A DNA stretch of 50,300 nucleotides from Oscillospiraceae bacterium (GCA_015066045.1 SVPD01000014.1:1-50300); one strand, 5' to 3'; positions 23,550 to 33,926 are shown, numbered from the stretch's first letter. Translations and numbers: made by a program. Notes: a model not told the origin generated them from the letters alone.

Positions 23550-24941
23550 TTATGCCAGTCTTCTGCCCATCAGCACGCCCATAACCGAAGCCATCATAAG
23601 ACCTCTGGTCCAGCCCGAGGAGTCACCGAGGCAGTGGAGGCCTTTTACATTGGTATTGAAATCCTTATCCATCTTTACACGGTTTGAATAGAACTTAAGC
23701 TCGGGAGAATAAAGCAGAGTTTCCGTGGAGGCAAAGCCGGGAACCACGTGGTCCATAGCCTTGATAAAATTAATAATGTTCATCATCGCTCTGTAGGGCA
23801 TGGCAGCGGTGATGTCACCTGCCACGGCGTCGGGAAGAGTAGGCTTTACGTTCGACTGTGAAAGCTCCTTTTCCCATGTTCTTTTGCCGTCAAGAATGTC
23901 ACCGAAGCGCTGCACCATAATGTGTCCCGCACCGAGCATATTCGTCAGCTCGCCCACCTTTCTGGCGTATTCGATGGGCTGATTGAAGGGATAGCTGAAA
24001 TTATGGGAAACGAGGATGGCAAGATTAGTATTATTGCTTTTCAGGTCCTTATAGCTGTGTCCGTTTACCACGGCCAGATCGTTATCGTAGTTTTCCTGAC
24101 TTACGAAGCCGCCGGGATTCTGACAGAAGGTTCTTACCTTATTTTTAAATGGGCCGGGATAGCCGATGAGCTTCGACTCATAAAGCACCTCGTTCACCTT
24201 TTCGATAATCTCGTTTCTTACCTCCACACGCACACCGATATCTACCGTGCCCGGCTGATGAGCTATGTCGTATTCGGCACAGATTTTTTCGAGCCACTCT
24301 GCACCTCTTCTGCCCGTGGCGATAACCGTACTGTCAGCCTCTATGGTCATACTGTCGCCCTTGCTGTTACGGATATGTACACCCTTACAGGCACCGTCCT
24401 CGAGAATAATATCGTTACATTCATAGCCGAAGATAAGCTCCACACCGTGCTCTGAAAGGTACTGCTCGATAGCATAATAAATGCTCTGTGCCTTTTCCGT
24501 GCCCATGTGTCTGATAGGACAGTCAACCAGCTTCAGTCCCGCCTGAATGGCTCTCATTCGGATTTCCTTTACCTCCTGAGAATTACTGATGCCCTCGATG
24601 TGGGAATCGGCACCGAATTCGAGATAAATGCCGTCGGTGTAATCGATGGTTTCCTGAGCCACATCCTCGCCGATAAGAGAAGGAAGGTCACCGCCCACCT
24701 CGTAGCACAGAGAAAGCTTACCGTCGGAAAATGCGCCTGCACCGGAAAAGCCCGTGGTTATGTGGCAGTAGGGCTTACAGTTTACGCACTTTTTGGTTTT
24801 ATCCTTAGGGCAGTGTCTTTTTTCCACGGGCTGCCCCTTTTCCACTATTACGATGCTTTTTTCCGAGCCCTTTTTTATCATTTCCAGAGCGGTGAAAATA
24901 CCTGCAGGGCCTGCACCTATGATAACTACGTCTTTTTTCAT
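23550..24941 (-). CDS. FAD-dependent dehydrogenase (COG2509-like)
   Basis: A 463-residue flavoprotein. It begins MKKDVVIIGAGPAGIFTALEM, a dinucleotide-binding Rossmann motif. A cysteine-rich stretch follows (CPKDKTKKCVNCKPYCHI, near 47-67), then GFSGAGAFSDGKLSL. A second FAD motif (DSTVIATGRRGAEW) is near 210, and LHCLGDSSGWTRGLMMAS closes the FAD site at the C-terminus. This matches the uncharacterised dehydrogenases of COG2509, whose substrate is unknown. The cysteines may hold a metal or cluster. The start is the second ATG (24941), with AGGAG 8 bases upstream; ATG 24959 precedes the ribosome site. A short hairpin lies in the leader (24968-24986). Confidence 0.88.
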   Translation of the reverse strand: MKKDVVIIGAGPAGIFTALEMIKKGSEKSIVIVEKGQPVEKRHCPKDKTKKCVNCKPYCHITTGFSGAGAFSDGKLSLCYEVGGDLPSLIGEDVAQETIDYTDGIYLEFGADSHIEGISNSQEVKEIRMRAIQAGLKLVDCPIRHMGTEKAQSIYYAIEQYLSEHGVELIFGYECNDIILEDGACKGVHIRNSKGDSMTIEADSTVIATGRRGAEWLEKICAEYDIAHQPGTVDIGVRVEVRNEIIEKVNEVLYESKLIGYPGPFKNKVRTFCQNPGGFVSQENYDNDLAVVNGHSYKDLKSNNTNLAILVSHNFSYPFNQPIEYARKVGELTNMLGAGHIMVQRFGDILDGKRTWEKELSQSNVKPTLPDAVAGDITAAMPYRAMMNIINFIKAMDHVVPGFASTETLLYSPELKFYSNRVKMDKDFNTNVKGLHCLGDSSGWTRGLMMASVMGVLMGRRLA

Positions 24942-25160
24942 TTTATCTTCTCCTAACATAACAAATACCCTTATCTGCGGAACAGATAAAGGCTATTTCT
25001 TTAAAATATTCCTCTTTAGTTTAGCACTAAAAAGATAGTTTTGTCAAGAGTAAATTAAACCGCAGCAGCACTATTTCAGGCAGCGTTAAATTATGCTGCC
25101 GTAAAGCCTAAAGCAGCATAAAAATGCATATAATAATTAAAACAGTATGGGAGGTATATT

Positions 25161-25691
25161 ATGGAAAAGACACTTAAACGCTACAGTATAATAGGCTTTA
25201 TCTTTACGGGTATTACGGGTGTTCTGCTGCATTTCCTTTACGGTTTAACGGGAAAAAGCATAATAGTCGCGCCCTTTTCAGCCGTAAACGAGTCCACCTG
25301 GGAGCATATGAAGCTTTTATTTTTCCCTCTGCTTATTTTTGCCATAGCCGAATACAGACTGCTCGGGAAAAGCTACGGAAGCTTCTGGTGCATAAAGCTT
25401 TCAGGGACTTCGGCAGGACTTCTGACTATACCCTTTCTTTTCTACACCTATAAGGGTGCTCTGGGTGCTTCGGCCGATTGGTTCAATATAGCTATTTTCT
25501 TTATAGCCGCTGCCGTGGCACTTCTGCTCGAAATGAGGCTGCTCAAGCAGAATATATCCTGCCCCTTACCGCCTGCCGTGGCAGTGGGTGCCTTGCTTCT
25601 GACAGCCGTTCTCTTTGTTACCTTTACCTTTGCTCCGCCCCGTATACCTCTGTTTACGGATCCTCTGACAGGCAAGGCAGGCATAATATAA
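25161..25691 (+). CDS. DUF6512-family membrane protein
   Basis: A 176-residue protein with five or six predicted membrane helices. The conserved-looking segment VNESTWEHMKLLFFP follows the first helix, and the C-terminus ends in DPLTGKAGII; both are features I associate with DUF6512 proteins of Clostridia. Function is unknown. GGGAGG lies upstream of ATG 25161. The leader (25073-25115) can form competing hairpins around GGCAGC/GCTGCC. Its TAA abuts the stop codon of the convergent penicillin-binding protein gene with no spacer. Confidence 0.8.
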   Translation: MEKTLKRYSIIGFIFTGITGVLLHFLYGLTGKSIIVAPFSAVNESTWEHMKLLFFPLLIFAIAEYRLLGKSYGSFWCIKLSGTSAGLLTIPFLFYTYKGALGASADWFNIAIFFIAAAVALLLEMRLLKQNISCPLPPAVAVGALLLTAVLFVTFTFAPPRIPLFTDPLTGKAGII

Positions 25692-27278
25692 TTAACCGCC
25701 CACTATTCCCTCGCAGATTTTTTTGAAAACAGGTGCGCAGTCCACGTTACCGCCCTCACCGTTTTCGTTAAGAACCACCACTATATAATTCGGGTTTTCT
25801 GAGGGAAAAAAGCCCGTGAACCAGGTGCGGCATATTTCCTTGCCCTGCTGATAAATGCCGCTCTGCGCCGTACCCGTTTTCCCCGAAAGAGAAAGCAGCT
25901 CACTCATAGCCTTGTCTGCCAGACCGTCGCTTACCACGCCCGCAAGCATTTTTCTTATCTGCTTTACCGTCGAGTCGGAAAAAACCTTTTCTTTTACCGT
26001 GCTTTCCGTCAGAGTCAGCAGTCCCTCTGCATCAGTAAGCCCTCTGACGAGAACAGGGCTCACCGCATAGCCCGTAGCCAGAGCGTGATAAGCTGAGGCC
26101 AGCTGCACGGGCGTAGCCGAAAAATCTCCCTGACCGAAGGAGAAATTTGCGAAGTTTCCCTTTATTCCGAGGCTTTCTGCAGCGGGCAGTGCCCCCGACG
26201 AGGTAACCATAGACGAGGCGAAGGTGTCACTCTCGCCGAAGCCGAGACGTCGGCAGAGAGAAAGCAGCCTTTTCCCATTCAGCCTCCGGGAAAGGTTAAT
26301 AAAATAGGTATTACAGGAATTTTCCAGAGCCGAAGCCATATCCGTCTCACCGTGGGCTTTGCCGTTATAGCAGCGGAAGGTCGTGTCCCCCACGGTAATT
26401 TCACCCTTACATTCATAGCATTCTTCAGCGGAAAAGCCCTCCTCCAAGGCGAAGGCAGCCACTACGCTTTTAAAAACAGAGCCCACAGAATAAGCACTGA
26501 AGGCCTTATTCACCAAGGGCGAGTTTTCTGCGCCAAGGCTTTCCCCCACCCTGTCCGGATGAAAGGCAGGCACGCTTGCCGCCGCTAAAAGCTCCCCTGT
26601 TCCCGCCTTCATCACTATCACTGCTCCGCTTTTTATGCTGCTTTCCGTTAAAGCCGCCTCGGCTATGGCCTGCACCGTACTGTCCAAGGTCAGCACCACG
26701 CCTGCCTTCGAGGAAAAATTACTGTCCCTCACAGTCTTGTCCATCCCCGCCAGCACTCTGCCCACCGCATCCACCTGAAAGGAAACGGTCAGACCTCCGC
26801 CGTTTTCGCTCAGATACCGGTTATATGCCTTCTCTATGCCCGAAACGCCCTCGCCCTCAGAATCAAGATAGCCGATGATGTGCGGTGCTAAAATGCTCTC
26901 TGAGTATCTCACGGGAACGGTAAAGGTGTAAATATGCTCATTGATGATTTCTTCATCAACGGTACAGAGAAAAGGGTAGCCGTCATTGATTTTATCCGTA
27001 AGCTCCTCGGCGGTAAAATAGCTCTTAAGATATTCAGCCGACTGCACCGTGGGTGTCACGGCGGCGATAAGCTTTTTCTCACTGTTTGTCAGCGGGATTA
27101 AGCTTCTGTCATAAACCGTACCCCTTTTCTCTCCCACCGTAAGGGTTCTGGTAGACTGACTGAGGGTTACCGCTGAATAATTTTCTCTGTTGATATCCAT
27201 AATTTTAAGTAAAAGTGCCATAAAGCAAAGGCTTATGAGCATATATAAGGAAAGAGCTCTTTTTAACAATATAATCAC
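25692..27278 (-). CDS. Class B penicillin-binding protein (transpeptidase)
   Basis: The 528-residue protein has one N-terminal membrane anchor (about 5-27), a dimerisation/pedestal region and a transpeptidase domain. Active-site motifs are complete: SVFK (Ser 267, Lys 270), SCN (321-323) and KTG (467-469). It crosslinks peptidoglycan outside the membrane. It is short for FtsI and has no PASTA domain, which is closer to PbpA/elongation or sporulation types; the exact role is undecided. The start is uncertain. GTG 27278 gives the length stated but lacks a ribosome site. TTG 27269 has GGTGA 5 bases upstream and would shorten the protein by three residues. Confidence 0.92.
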   Translation of the reverse strand: MIILLKRALSLYMLISLCFMALLLKIMDINRENYSAVTLSQSTRTLTVGEKRGTVYDRSLIPLTNSEKKLIAAVTPTVQSAEYLKSYFTAEELTDKINDGYPFLCTVDEEIINEHIYTFTVPVRYSESILAPHIIGYLDSEGEGVSGIEKAYNRYLSENGGGLTVSFQVDAVGRVLAGMDKTVRDSNFSSKAGVVLTLDSTVQAIAEAALTESSIKSGAVIVMKAGTGELLAAASVPAFHPDRVGESLGAENSPLVNKAFSAYSVGSVFKSVVAAFALEEGFSAEECYECKGEITVGDTTFRCYNGKAHGETDMASALENSCNTYFINLSRRLNGKRLLSLCRRLGFGESDTFASSMVTSSGALPAAESLGIKGNFANFSFGQGDFSATPVQLASAYHALATGYAVSPVLVRGLTDAEGLLTLTESTVKEKVFSDSTVKQIRKMLAGVVSDGLADKAMSELLSLSGKTGTAQSGIYQQGKEICRTWFTGFFPSENPNYIVVVLNENGEGGNVDCAPVFKKICEGIVGG

Positions 27279-27359
27279 CGATAATAGTATTAAAAAGGCA
27301 AAATATATCTATCCTCGGAAAAAAATTCCTGCTTTTTACCATTATTTTCATAAAAAGAC

Positions 27360-27388
27360 TTGACTTTATCAAAAATCTACCCTAAAAT
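27360..27388 (+). promoter_or_regulatory. Sigma-A promoter of groESL
   Basis: TTGACT (27360-27365), 17 bases, TAAAAT (27383-27388), placed directly before the CIRCE element. Confidence 0.88.
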
Positions 27389-27393
27389 ATAAA

Positions 27394-27420
27394 TTAGCAC
27401 TCGACACCGCAGAGTGCTAA
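27394..27420. promoter_or_regulatory. CIRCE operator (HrcA site)
   Basis: TTAGCACTC, nine bases, GAGTGCTAA is an exact match to the CIRCE consensus. It covers the groESL transcription start, so the operon should be repressed by HrcA and induced by heat or protein-folding stress. hrcA itself is not in the window. Confidence 0.98.
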
Positions 27421-27453
27421 AAATGCAAACAAAGAATTCAGGAGGAATGAATT

Positions 27454-27738
27454 ATGAATATTAAACCCCTTCTCGACAGAGTAGTACTTAAAAGCGCAGA
27501 AGTCGAAGAAACTACCCAGAGCGGTTTCATCCTTACCTCTGCATCTCAGGAAAAGCCCCAGTTTTCCGAGGTAGTGGCAGTAGGTCCCGGCGGAATCGTA
27601 GACGGAAAGGAAACAGAAATGTATGTCAAGGTCGGCGATAAGGTTATCACCGGCAAATATTCAGGCACAGAAGTGAAGCTCGACGGTGAGGAATATACCA
27701 TCGTACGTCAGAGCGAAATTCTCGCTATCATTGAATAA
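27454..27738 (+). CDS. groES: Co-chaperonin GroES
   Basis: The 94-residue heptameric lid of the GroEL chamber. It starts MNIKPLLDRVVLK, has a mobile loop around residues 17-32 (EETTQSGFILTSASQE) and the usual ending SEILAIIE. AGGAGG precedes ATG 27454. It is the first gene of the HrcA-controlled operon, 19 bases before groEL. Confidence 0.98.
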   Translation: MNIKPLLDRVVLKSAEVEETTQSGFILTSASQEKPQFSEVVAVGPGGIVDGKETEMYVKVGDKVITGKYSGTEVKLDGEEYTIVRQSEILAIIE

Positions 27739-27757
27739 TCCAAGGAGGAATTTATAA

Positions 27758-29395
<1,638 letters not shown>

Positions 29396-29419
29396 TCTTC
29401 CCTGAAAAGTAAAAATATT

Positions 29420-29458
29420 AAAAGCAAGGCATTCGTAATTGAAGTGCCTTGCTTTTTT
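29420..29458 (+). terminator. Terminator of groESL
   Basis: AAAAGCAAGGCA and TGCCTTGCTTTT form a 12-bp stem with a 13-base loop, ending in a run of six Ts. The sequence can also fold on the minus strand, downstream of trmO. Confidence 0.9.
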
Positions 29459-29501
29459 AGTTTGTATATATTTGGAGGACGACCGATGGTCGCTCCTTAG
29501 A

Positions 29502-30173
29502 TTACACTTTCCGAACAGACACCACATTGAGCACCTTCCCCTTAACCTTAAAGGAAATTTCCAAACCTGCAAAGTCAAAGCCGTAAACCCTTTCCTCATC
29601 ATTCTGATAGGAGGGGCGGGGATCGCAGGCTAAAACCTTGATAAGTGCCGTTCTTTTTTCTTCGGGCACCTTTTCGAGCAAAGCCTCGGAGAAATCCACT
29701 TCGAGCTCTCTTTCGGCGAGATTTTCCGTAAAGCCGCCCGTGGCCTCGGGGTGACTGTCTGCATAGGGCAAATAAGGCTTTATGTCATAAATCGGTGTGC
29801 CGTTCATCAGGTCTGCACCCTTTACATATATCACGGCTCCCTCCTTCTCCGTAAGCTCTATTCTGTCAAGCTTAACCGAGGAAAGACCGATGGAATTAGG
29901 TCTGAAGGGTGAACGGGTAGCGAAAACTCCCATCCTTTTATTGCCGCCTAAAAGCGGCGGTCTGACCGTCGGCCGCCAATCCTCTCTTACTGCCTCGGAA
30001 AATTCCCACAGAAGCCATATATGGGAAAAGTCCTCGAGTCCCCGTAAAGCCTCGGGGTTACGGTATTCGGGAGTGAAAACGATTTTTCCTTCAAGCTCGT
30101 CGATAAGTCCGCTCTGACGGGGTATACCGAACTTTTCCGGAAAGTCCGTGTAAATGTGTGCGATTACTTTCAT
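29502..30173 (-). CDS. trmO: tRNA (N6-threonylcarbamoyl-A37) methyltransferase TrmO
   Basis: A 223-residue TrmO/TsaA (UPF0066) protein, which N-methylates t6A37 in threonine tRNA using S-adenosylmethionine. Recognisable: KFGIPRQSGL near residue 14, LEDFSHIWLLWEF near 45, the ATRSPFRPNSIGLS motif near 83 that is central to this family, and DIKPYLPYAD near 126. A longer reading extends 52 codons upstream but crosses the promoter and upstream terminator. ATG 30173, with GAAGGAAGGA upstream, is clearly the start. The promoter at 30205-30233 is embedded in the neighbour's terminator. Confidence 0.93.
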   Translation of the reverse strand: MKVIAHIYTDFPEKFGIPRQSGLIDELEGKIVFTPEYRNPEALRGLEDFSHIWLLWEFSEAVREDWRPTVRPPLLGGNKRMGVFATRSPFRPNSIGLSSVKLDRIELTEKEGAVIYVKGADLMNGTPIYDIKPYLPYADSHPEATGGFTENLAERELEVDFSEALLEKVPEEKRTALIKVLACDPRPSYQNDEERVYGFDFAGLEISFKVKGKVLNVVSVRKV

Positions 30174-30204
30174 TTTCGTTCCTTCCTTCGGTGATGTTTT
30201 ATTT

Positions 30205-30233
30205 ATTATACTATAAAAATGCACTCTGTTCAA
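30205..30233 (-). promoter_or_regulatory. Sigma-A promoter of trmO inside a terminator hairpin
   Basis: TTGAAC (30233-30228), 17 bases, TATAAT (30210-30205) on the minus strand. The -35 box is formed by the loop of the terminator hairpin of the upstream carboxypeptidase gene. Confidence 0.8.
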
Positions 30234-30243
30234 GAGTGCATTT
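30215..30243 (-). terminator. Terminator of the VanY-type carboxypeptidase gene
   Basis: On the minus strand AAATGCACTC, a 7-base loop, GAGTGCATTT and further Ts. It starts only a few bases after the stop codon. Confidence 0.8.
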
Positions 30244-30247
30244 CTTT

Positions 30248-30925
30248 TTATGCTATATACTCCTCCAGACAAAGGTTTTTCTTTTTCATTTCCTTGGCCG
30301 CAGCTTCGCCCACATATCGGTAGTGCCACGGCTCATTTGCTATGCCTGTGATGTCTGTCTTGTCCTCGGGGTAGCGCTTTATAAAGCCGTATTTATATGA
30401 GTTTTCGCTGAGCCATCGGTAGACCTCATCACCGCTTTTTTCCCTGTCGGGATTTATGTCCACGGCAAGCCCCGTTTCGTGCTCGCTCGTCCCCGGCTCT
30501 GCCACCCAGTTTTCCGTCAGCTCTCTCGCCTCTTTTCTGCCGTAGCCCTGCTCACGGAAGGCGTCATATTTATCTTCGAAAATCCTCTCCTGCTCCTTTT
30601 CGTCACGGTAGCCCGACACCACCGTAGGGAAATAGCCCTCTGCCCTCATATCGTCAAACATTTTCTGCAGGGCGGGATAAATCTCACTGTCTATTCTTTC
30701 TCCGTTGGTCAAAGTCATCAGCCTCGTCTCATAATTATCAGGCACTCTGTTTTCGTCATTTATGAGAATAAGCGTCCTCCCGTTTTCCATAGTAGCTTCC
30801 TTTATAAATGGCTCATTTTTATGAAGCGCATCCCCCGCCACAGTCAGAGTAAACACGGCCAGAAAGATAAGCAATATGACACGGAAGCGGTTTCTCTCTT
30901 TCTTTTTTCTCTGCTTTTTCATCAT
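30248..30925 (-). CDS. VanY-type D-alanyl-D-alanine carboxypeptidase
   Basis: A membrane-anchored zinc peptidase of about 225 residues. A very basic start (MMKKQRKKKERNRFR) and one hydrophobic segment place the catalytic domain outside the cell. Peptidase M15B motifs are intact: SGYRDEKEQ, SEHETGLAVDIN (the SxHxxGxAxD zinc motif) and EPWHYRYVG. Such enzymes trim the terminal D-Ala of peptidoglycan stems; some relatives are L,D-carboxypeptidases, which I cannot exclude. The start is one of two adjacent ATGs (30925/30922) after AGGTGA. Its promoter is preceded by TAAGA boxes at 11-base steps that resemble those before the VanR-like gene, suggesting control by that system. Confidence 0.88.
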   Translation of the reverse strand: MMKKQRKKKERNRFRVILLIFLAVFTLTVAGDALHKNEPFIKEATMENGRTLILINDENRVPDNYETRLMTLTNGERIDSEIYPALQKMFDDMRAEGYFPTVVSGYRDEKEQERIFEDKYDAFREQGYGRKEARELTENWVAEPGTSEHETGLAVDINPDREKSGDEVYRWLSENSYKYGFIKRYPEDKTDITGIANEPWHYRYVGEAAAKEMKKKNLCLEEYIA

Positions 30926-30943
30926 AGCATCACCTCTGTAACC

Positions 30944-30972
30944 ACTATAAACCAAGACAGACGGTAAAGCAA
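30944..30972 (-). promoter_or_regulatory. Sigma-A promoter of the VanY-type gene
   Basis: TTGCTT (30972-30967), 17 bases, TATAGT (30949-30944) on the minus strand. The boxes are imperfect, as in a promoter that needs activation. Confidence 0.65.
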
Positions 30973-30978
30973 CACAAG

Positions 30979-31016
30979 TAAGAGAGTCTTCAGCAAATCT
31001 TAAGAAAGTCGTAAGA
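30979..31016. promoter_or_regulatory. Candidate OmpR/VanR-type binding site, 11-bp phased TAAGA boxes
   Basis: TAAGA occurs at 30979, 31001 and 31012, in register at 11-base steps (a degenerate position at 30990). CTTAAGA-AAGT-CGTAAGA at 30999-31016 parallels the site before the VanR-like gene. It lies just upstream of the -35 box of the carboxypeptidase gene. Direct repeats with 11-base spacing are typical for OmpR-family response regulators. Confidence 0.5.
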
Positions 31017-31064
31017 AAAAGCCTGCCGCTTTACTGTCTGTGCGGCAGACCTGCTTTACACTGT

Positions 31065-32054
31065 TTACTTTTTCCCCGACCTGAGTATATTTTCTGACGG
31101 GAAGGAGAAGAGCTTGGTGCTCAGGATAAAGGTCAATATAAGACCGATAACCATAGCAGCCAGCTTTCCGTAGGCCGTACCGAACAGTACATTCAGTACA
31201 CCGAATCTTTCCAGAATAAGAATAAAGGGCCAATGCCAGAAATAAACCTGAACGGTCTTCGAGCCGAAGGAGCTTATCAAAGGGATTTTCCGTGAAGGCA
31301 TCACACATATTATGCAGAAGGACACCAGCACACTGACGGCGTAGCACAAAAGCCTGTAGAGCATACCCCATTTTTCGAAGGCGGGATTTGCGGCGAAAGA
31401 GTTTCTGCCGGTAAAAAGCGGCCGCAGCATATAAAAATCCTCCAGACGGAATAAGCATATACCGCCCCAGATAACGAGAACTGTCAAGCCGATAATTTTC
31501 AGAGCTTTTTTACTGTTCAGACCGGAAATTATGTCAGAAGGTATCATCTCACCCATAATAAAGAACGGATAAAACACGGCTATTCTGGAAAGGTAGAGAT
31601 AATCTCCTATGCTACTGTCATAACCGACGAAGCACGCTAATAAAACAGAAATAATCAGCACCGTTTTTTTATCAATATCACGCAGTATATATGACAAAAG
31701 ATAAAACGCCGCCAAAGCAAACATAAACTAGGGCAGGCCTCCGTCAGACAACAGAGAGAAGGATGCCTTCCCGTTAATAAGAAGCTTGGAAAGGGAGAGT
31801 AATATTTTCAGCGCAAAGCCGAGGAAAATAAAACCTGTCACCTTCTTTTTTGTGTTTCTGTTTTTATTGAAGACACCCGACAGAAAGATAAACAGAGGCA
31901 TATGAAAAGAATAAATAAAAAGGAAAATCCCTTTATATACATCTGAGTCTGCCGTTTTGAAGTCTATGATATGTCCCACCACTACCGTGGCAATCAAAAA
32001 GAATTTAATATTATCGAAAAGACATATTCTGCATTTATTAACCGCTTTGTCCAT
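31065..32054 (-). pseudogene. Acyltransferase 3 family membrane protein, broken by an amber codon
   Basis: Two consecutive reading frames in the same phase make one 330-codon acyltransferase-3-like (O-acetylase) membrane protein, interrupted only by TAG at 31728-31730. The first part carries the family start (RICLFDNIKFFLIATVVVGHI and SFHMPLFIFLSG). The second begins FMFALAAFYLLSYIL and holds most of the remaining helices. Relatives usually have Trp before the F-x-x-A segment, so a TGG to TAG change is the simplest explanation. GGAGG precedes ATG 32054. It is the last gene of the five-gene operon. A sequencing error or suppressor decoding are alternatives; the cause is inferred. Confidence 0.85.
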
Positions 32055-32079
32055 TAGTCTTCTCCCCTCCTTCTGAAAC

Positions 32080-32565
32080 TTACCCCATAGGTCTTTTCTT
32101 AGCCGTAAAATCGGAAACGTCTATTCTGATAACGGAAACTATGGCTGCCATCTTTTCCGTGATGTCGAAATCTCTGCCTGTCTGGGTTTTCATAAGAACC
32201 TGAAGCCCTCTGATTTTTTCCTGCACGTCCTCAACTATAGCTGCTCTTCCTCTGCCCATAACGGAGGCATAGGTGATGCCGTAATTACAGGCGGTTTTTC
32301 CCTCGAAGGGTACAATGTCGCAGTCGAGCTCAAAGAAAACCTTCGGATTAACTTTCATAAGATCGAGCTTTCTGCCCGTTAGAGCACCGTGAAGATAGAC
32401 CGTAAGCTTACCGTTCTGCAGCGTATAGCCGTAATTCATCGGCACCACATAGGGCTCATCACCGTCCACGAGACCTAAATGTAAGACCTTTGCTTTATCG
32501 AGAATGGCTATGATTTCGTTTATATCAGTTACTTCTCTTTCTCTGCGTGTTATACCTTTGTTCAT
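32080..32565 (-). CDS. Pyridoxamine 5'-phosphate oxidase-like flavoprotein (Nim family)
   Basis: A 161-residue split-barrel flavin-binding protein, close to the NimA-type group named for 5-nitroimidazole resistance. Features: a REREVTDINEII start, the strand-turn LHLGLVDGDEPYVVPMNYGY near 30-50, HGALTGRKLDLM near 79-90, and a conserved central CNYGITYASVMGRGRA. It probably binds FMN or a related cofactor as a dimer. Its actual substrate is unknown, and resistance should not be assumed. The start overlaps the end of the methyltransferase gene by four bases (ATGA). Confidence 0.88.
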   Translation of the reverse strand: MNKGITRREREVTDINEIIAILDKAKVLHLGLVDGDEPYVVPMNYGYTLQNGKLTVYLHGALTGRKLDLMKVNPKVFFELDCDIVPFEGKTACNYGITYASVMGRGRAAIVEDVQEKIRGLQVLMKTQTGRDFDITEKMAAIVSVIRIDVSDFTAKKRPMG

Positions 32566-33926
32566 GGTGTTCTCCTTTCAAGCTTCGCCACAGACTCTGT
32601 ATGCACCGTCCGCGGAAACATATCCACGGCACAGAGCTCTGTCACCTTATATCCCTTGTCCTCGAAAATTCTGCAGTCTCTGGCCAATGTGGCAGGATCG
32701 CAGGAAACATAAACCACTCTGTCCGGAGACATATCCACCACCATATCAATCACATCCGCACTGCAGCCCTTTCTGGGCGGATCGAGAATGATAACATCAG
32801 GTCTGATGCCCTCATCAAAGAGGGTTTTAGCCGCACCCGAAGCATCGTCGCAGATAAAGCGGGCGTTTTTTATGCCGTTAAGAGCGGCGTTTTTCTTCGC
32901 ATTTTCGATGGCCTGAGGTATAATCTCCACACCGATGAGTGCCTTACAGTCCTTTGCCATGGTCAGACCTATGGTGCCCGTGCCGCAGTAAAGGTCGAGA
33001 AGCGTTTCACCGCCCTTAAGAGCGGCGTATTCTCTCGCTTTACCGTAGAGGATTTCCGTACCCTCGGGATTTACCTGATAAAAGGACAGAGGTGAAATCC
33101 TGAAGGTCAGACCGCAAAGCTCATCCTCGATGAAATCCTCACCCCACAGAGTAATGCAGCTTTCGCCGAGAATCACATTAGTGTCCTGCTTGTTTATATT
33201 CAGAACTATGGATTTAATGTTTTTGTTTGCCGAGAGAAGAGCCTCTATGAGCTTTTCCTTTTTCGGTAAAGTGTCTCCGTTTATGACAAGACAAACCATA
33301 AGCTGCCCGGTTTTTCTGCCCTGTCTGAGATAAATGTGCCTTATCAGACCTTCTCCCGTCTCCTCGTTATAAACGGAAACGGGGTTTTCCAGAATATATT
33401 TTCTTACGGCCGAAACAATATCCTTGAAGTCCGGCATCTGTAAAAGGCAGTCCTCACAGGAGATAATACGGTGACTTCTTTTGGAATAAAAGCCCGTTAT
33501 GAGGTTTCCCTCCTTATCAAGACCGACGGGAATCTGTGCTTTATTTCTGTAGCGGCAGGGATTTTCTACGGTGTAGATTTTCTCTGCACTGATGTCTATT
33601 CCGCCTATACGGTTCATAGCATCGGTGACAGACTGCTGCTTTTCTCTCTTTTCCGCCTCATAGGAAATGTGACGGTAGCTGCAGCCTCCGCATCTGCCGA
33701 AGGCCTCACAGTCGGACTCCACTCTGTCGGCAGACGGCTTATATATCTTTTTTATTATGCCCACGGCATAGTTTTTCTTTACCTTGATTATATGCACCAG
33801 AAGGTCGTCTCCTACGGCACTGCTCTCCACGAAAACTGCCATATCGTTATACCTTCCCAGACCGCTTCCTTGGGAGGTCAGAGTGGTTATCTTCAGTCGT
33901 ATATCGTCATTTTTTCTGATTGCCAT
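32562..33926 (-). CDS. 23S rRNA (uracil-C5) methyltransferase, RlmD/RlmCD-like
   Basis: A 454-residue TrmA/RlmD-family enzyme that methylates uracil C5 in RNA with S-adenosylmethionine. It has an N-terminal TRAM domain, a cysteine group for an Fe-S cluster (CEAFGRCGGC near 72-81, plus CEDC near 157), the SAM site DLYCGTGTIGL near 315, the catalytic loop ILDPPRKGC, the nucleophile in VYVSCDPATLARD and the general-base Glu in HTES. The start is ATG 33926 with AAGGGTG 6 bases upstream; GTG 33935 is too near it. It overlaps the histidine kinase gene by 20 bases. The exact target (U747, U1939 or both) is not decidable here. Confidence 0.93.
   Translation of the reverse strand: MAIRKNDDIRLKITTLTSQGSGLGRYNDMAVFVESSAVGDDLLVHIIKVKKNYAVGIIKKIYKPSADRVESDCEAFGRCGGCSYRHISYEAEKREKQQSVTDAMNRIGGIDISAEKIYTVENPCRYRNKAQIPVGLDKEGNLITGFYSKRSHRIISCEDCLLQMPDFKDIVSAVRKYILENPVSVYNEETGEGLIRHIYLRQGRKTGQLMVCLVINGDTLPKKEKLIEALLSANKNIKSIVLNINKQDTNVILGESCITLWGEDFIEDELCGLTFRISPLSFYQVNPEGTEILYGKAREYAALKGGETLLDLYCGTGTIGLTMAKDCKALIGVEIIPQAIENAKKNAALNGIKNARFICDDASGAAKTLFDEGIRPDVIILDPPRKGCSADVIDMVVDMSPDRVVYVSCDPATLARDCRIFEDKGYKVTELCAVDMFPRTVHTESVAKLERRTP

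Noticed and set aside
30174-30329. N-terminal extension of TrmO by 52 codons
   Set aside because: It would cover the promoter and the upstream terminator; the family sequence begins at MKVIAHIY.
31728-31730. TAG as a pyrrolysine or recoded sense codon
   Set aside because: No methylamine methyltransferase context, no PylT-type tRNA seen, and the lost residue is most likely Trp. A plain nonsense mutation or error is simpler.
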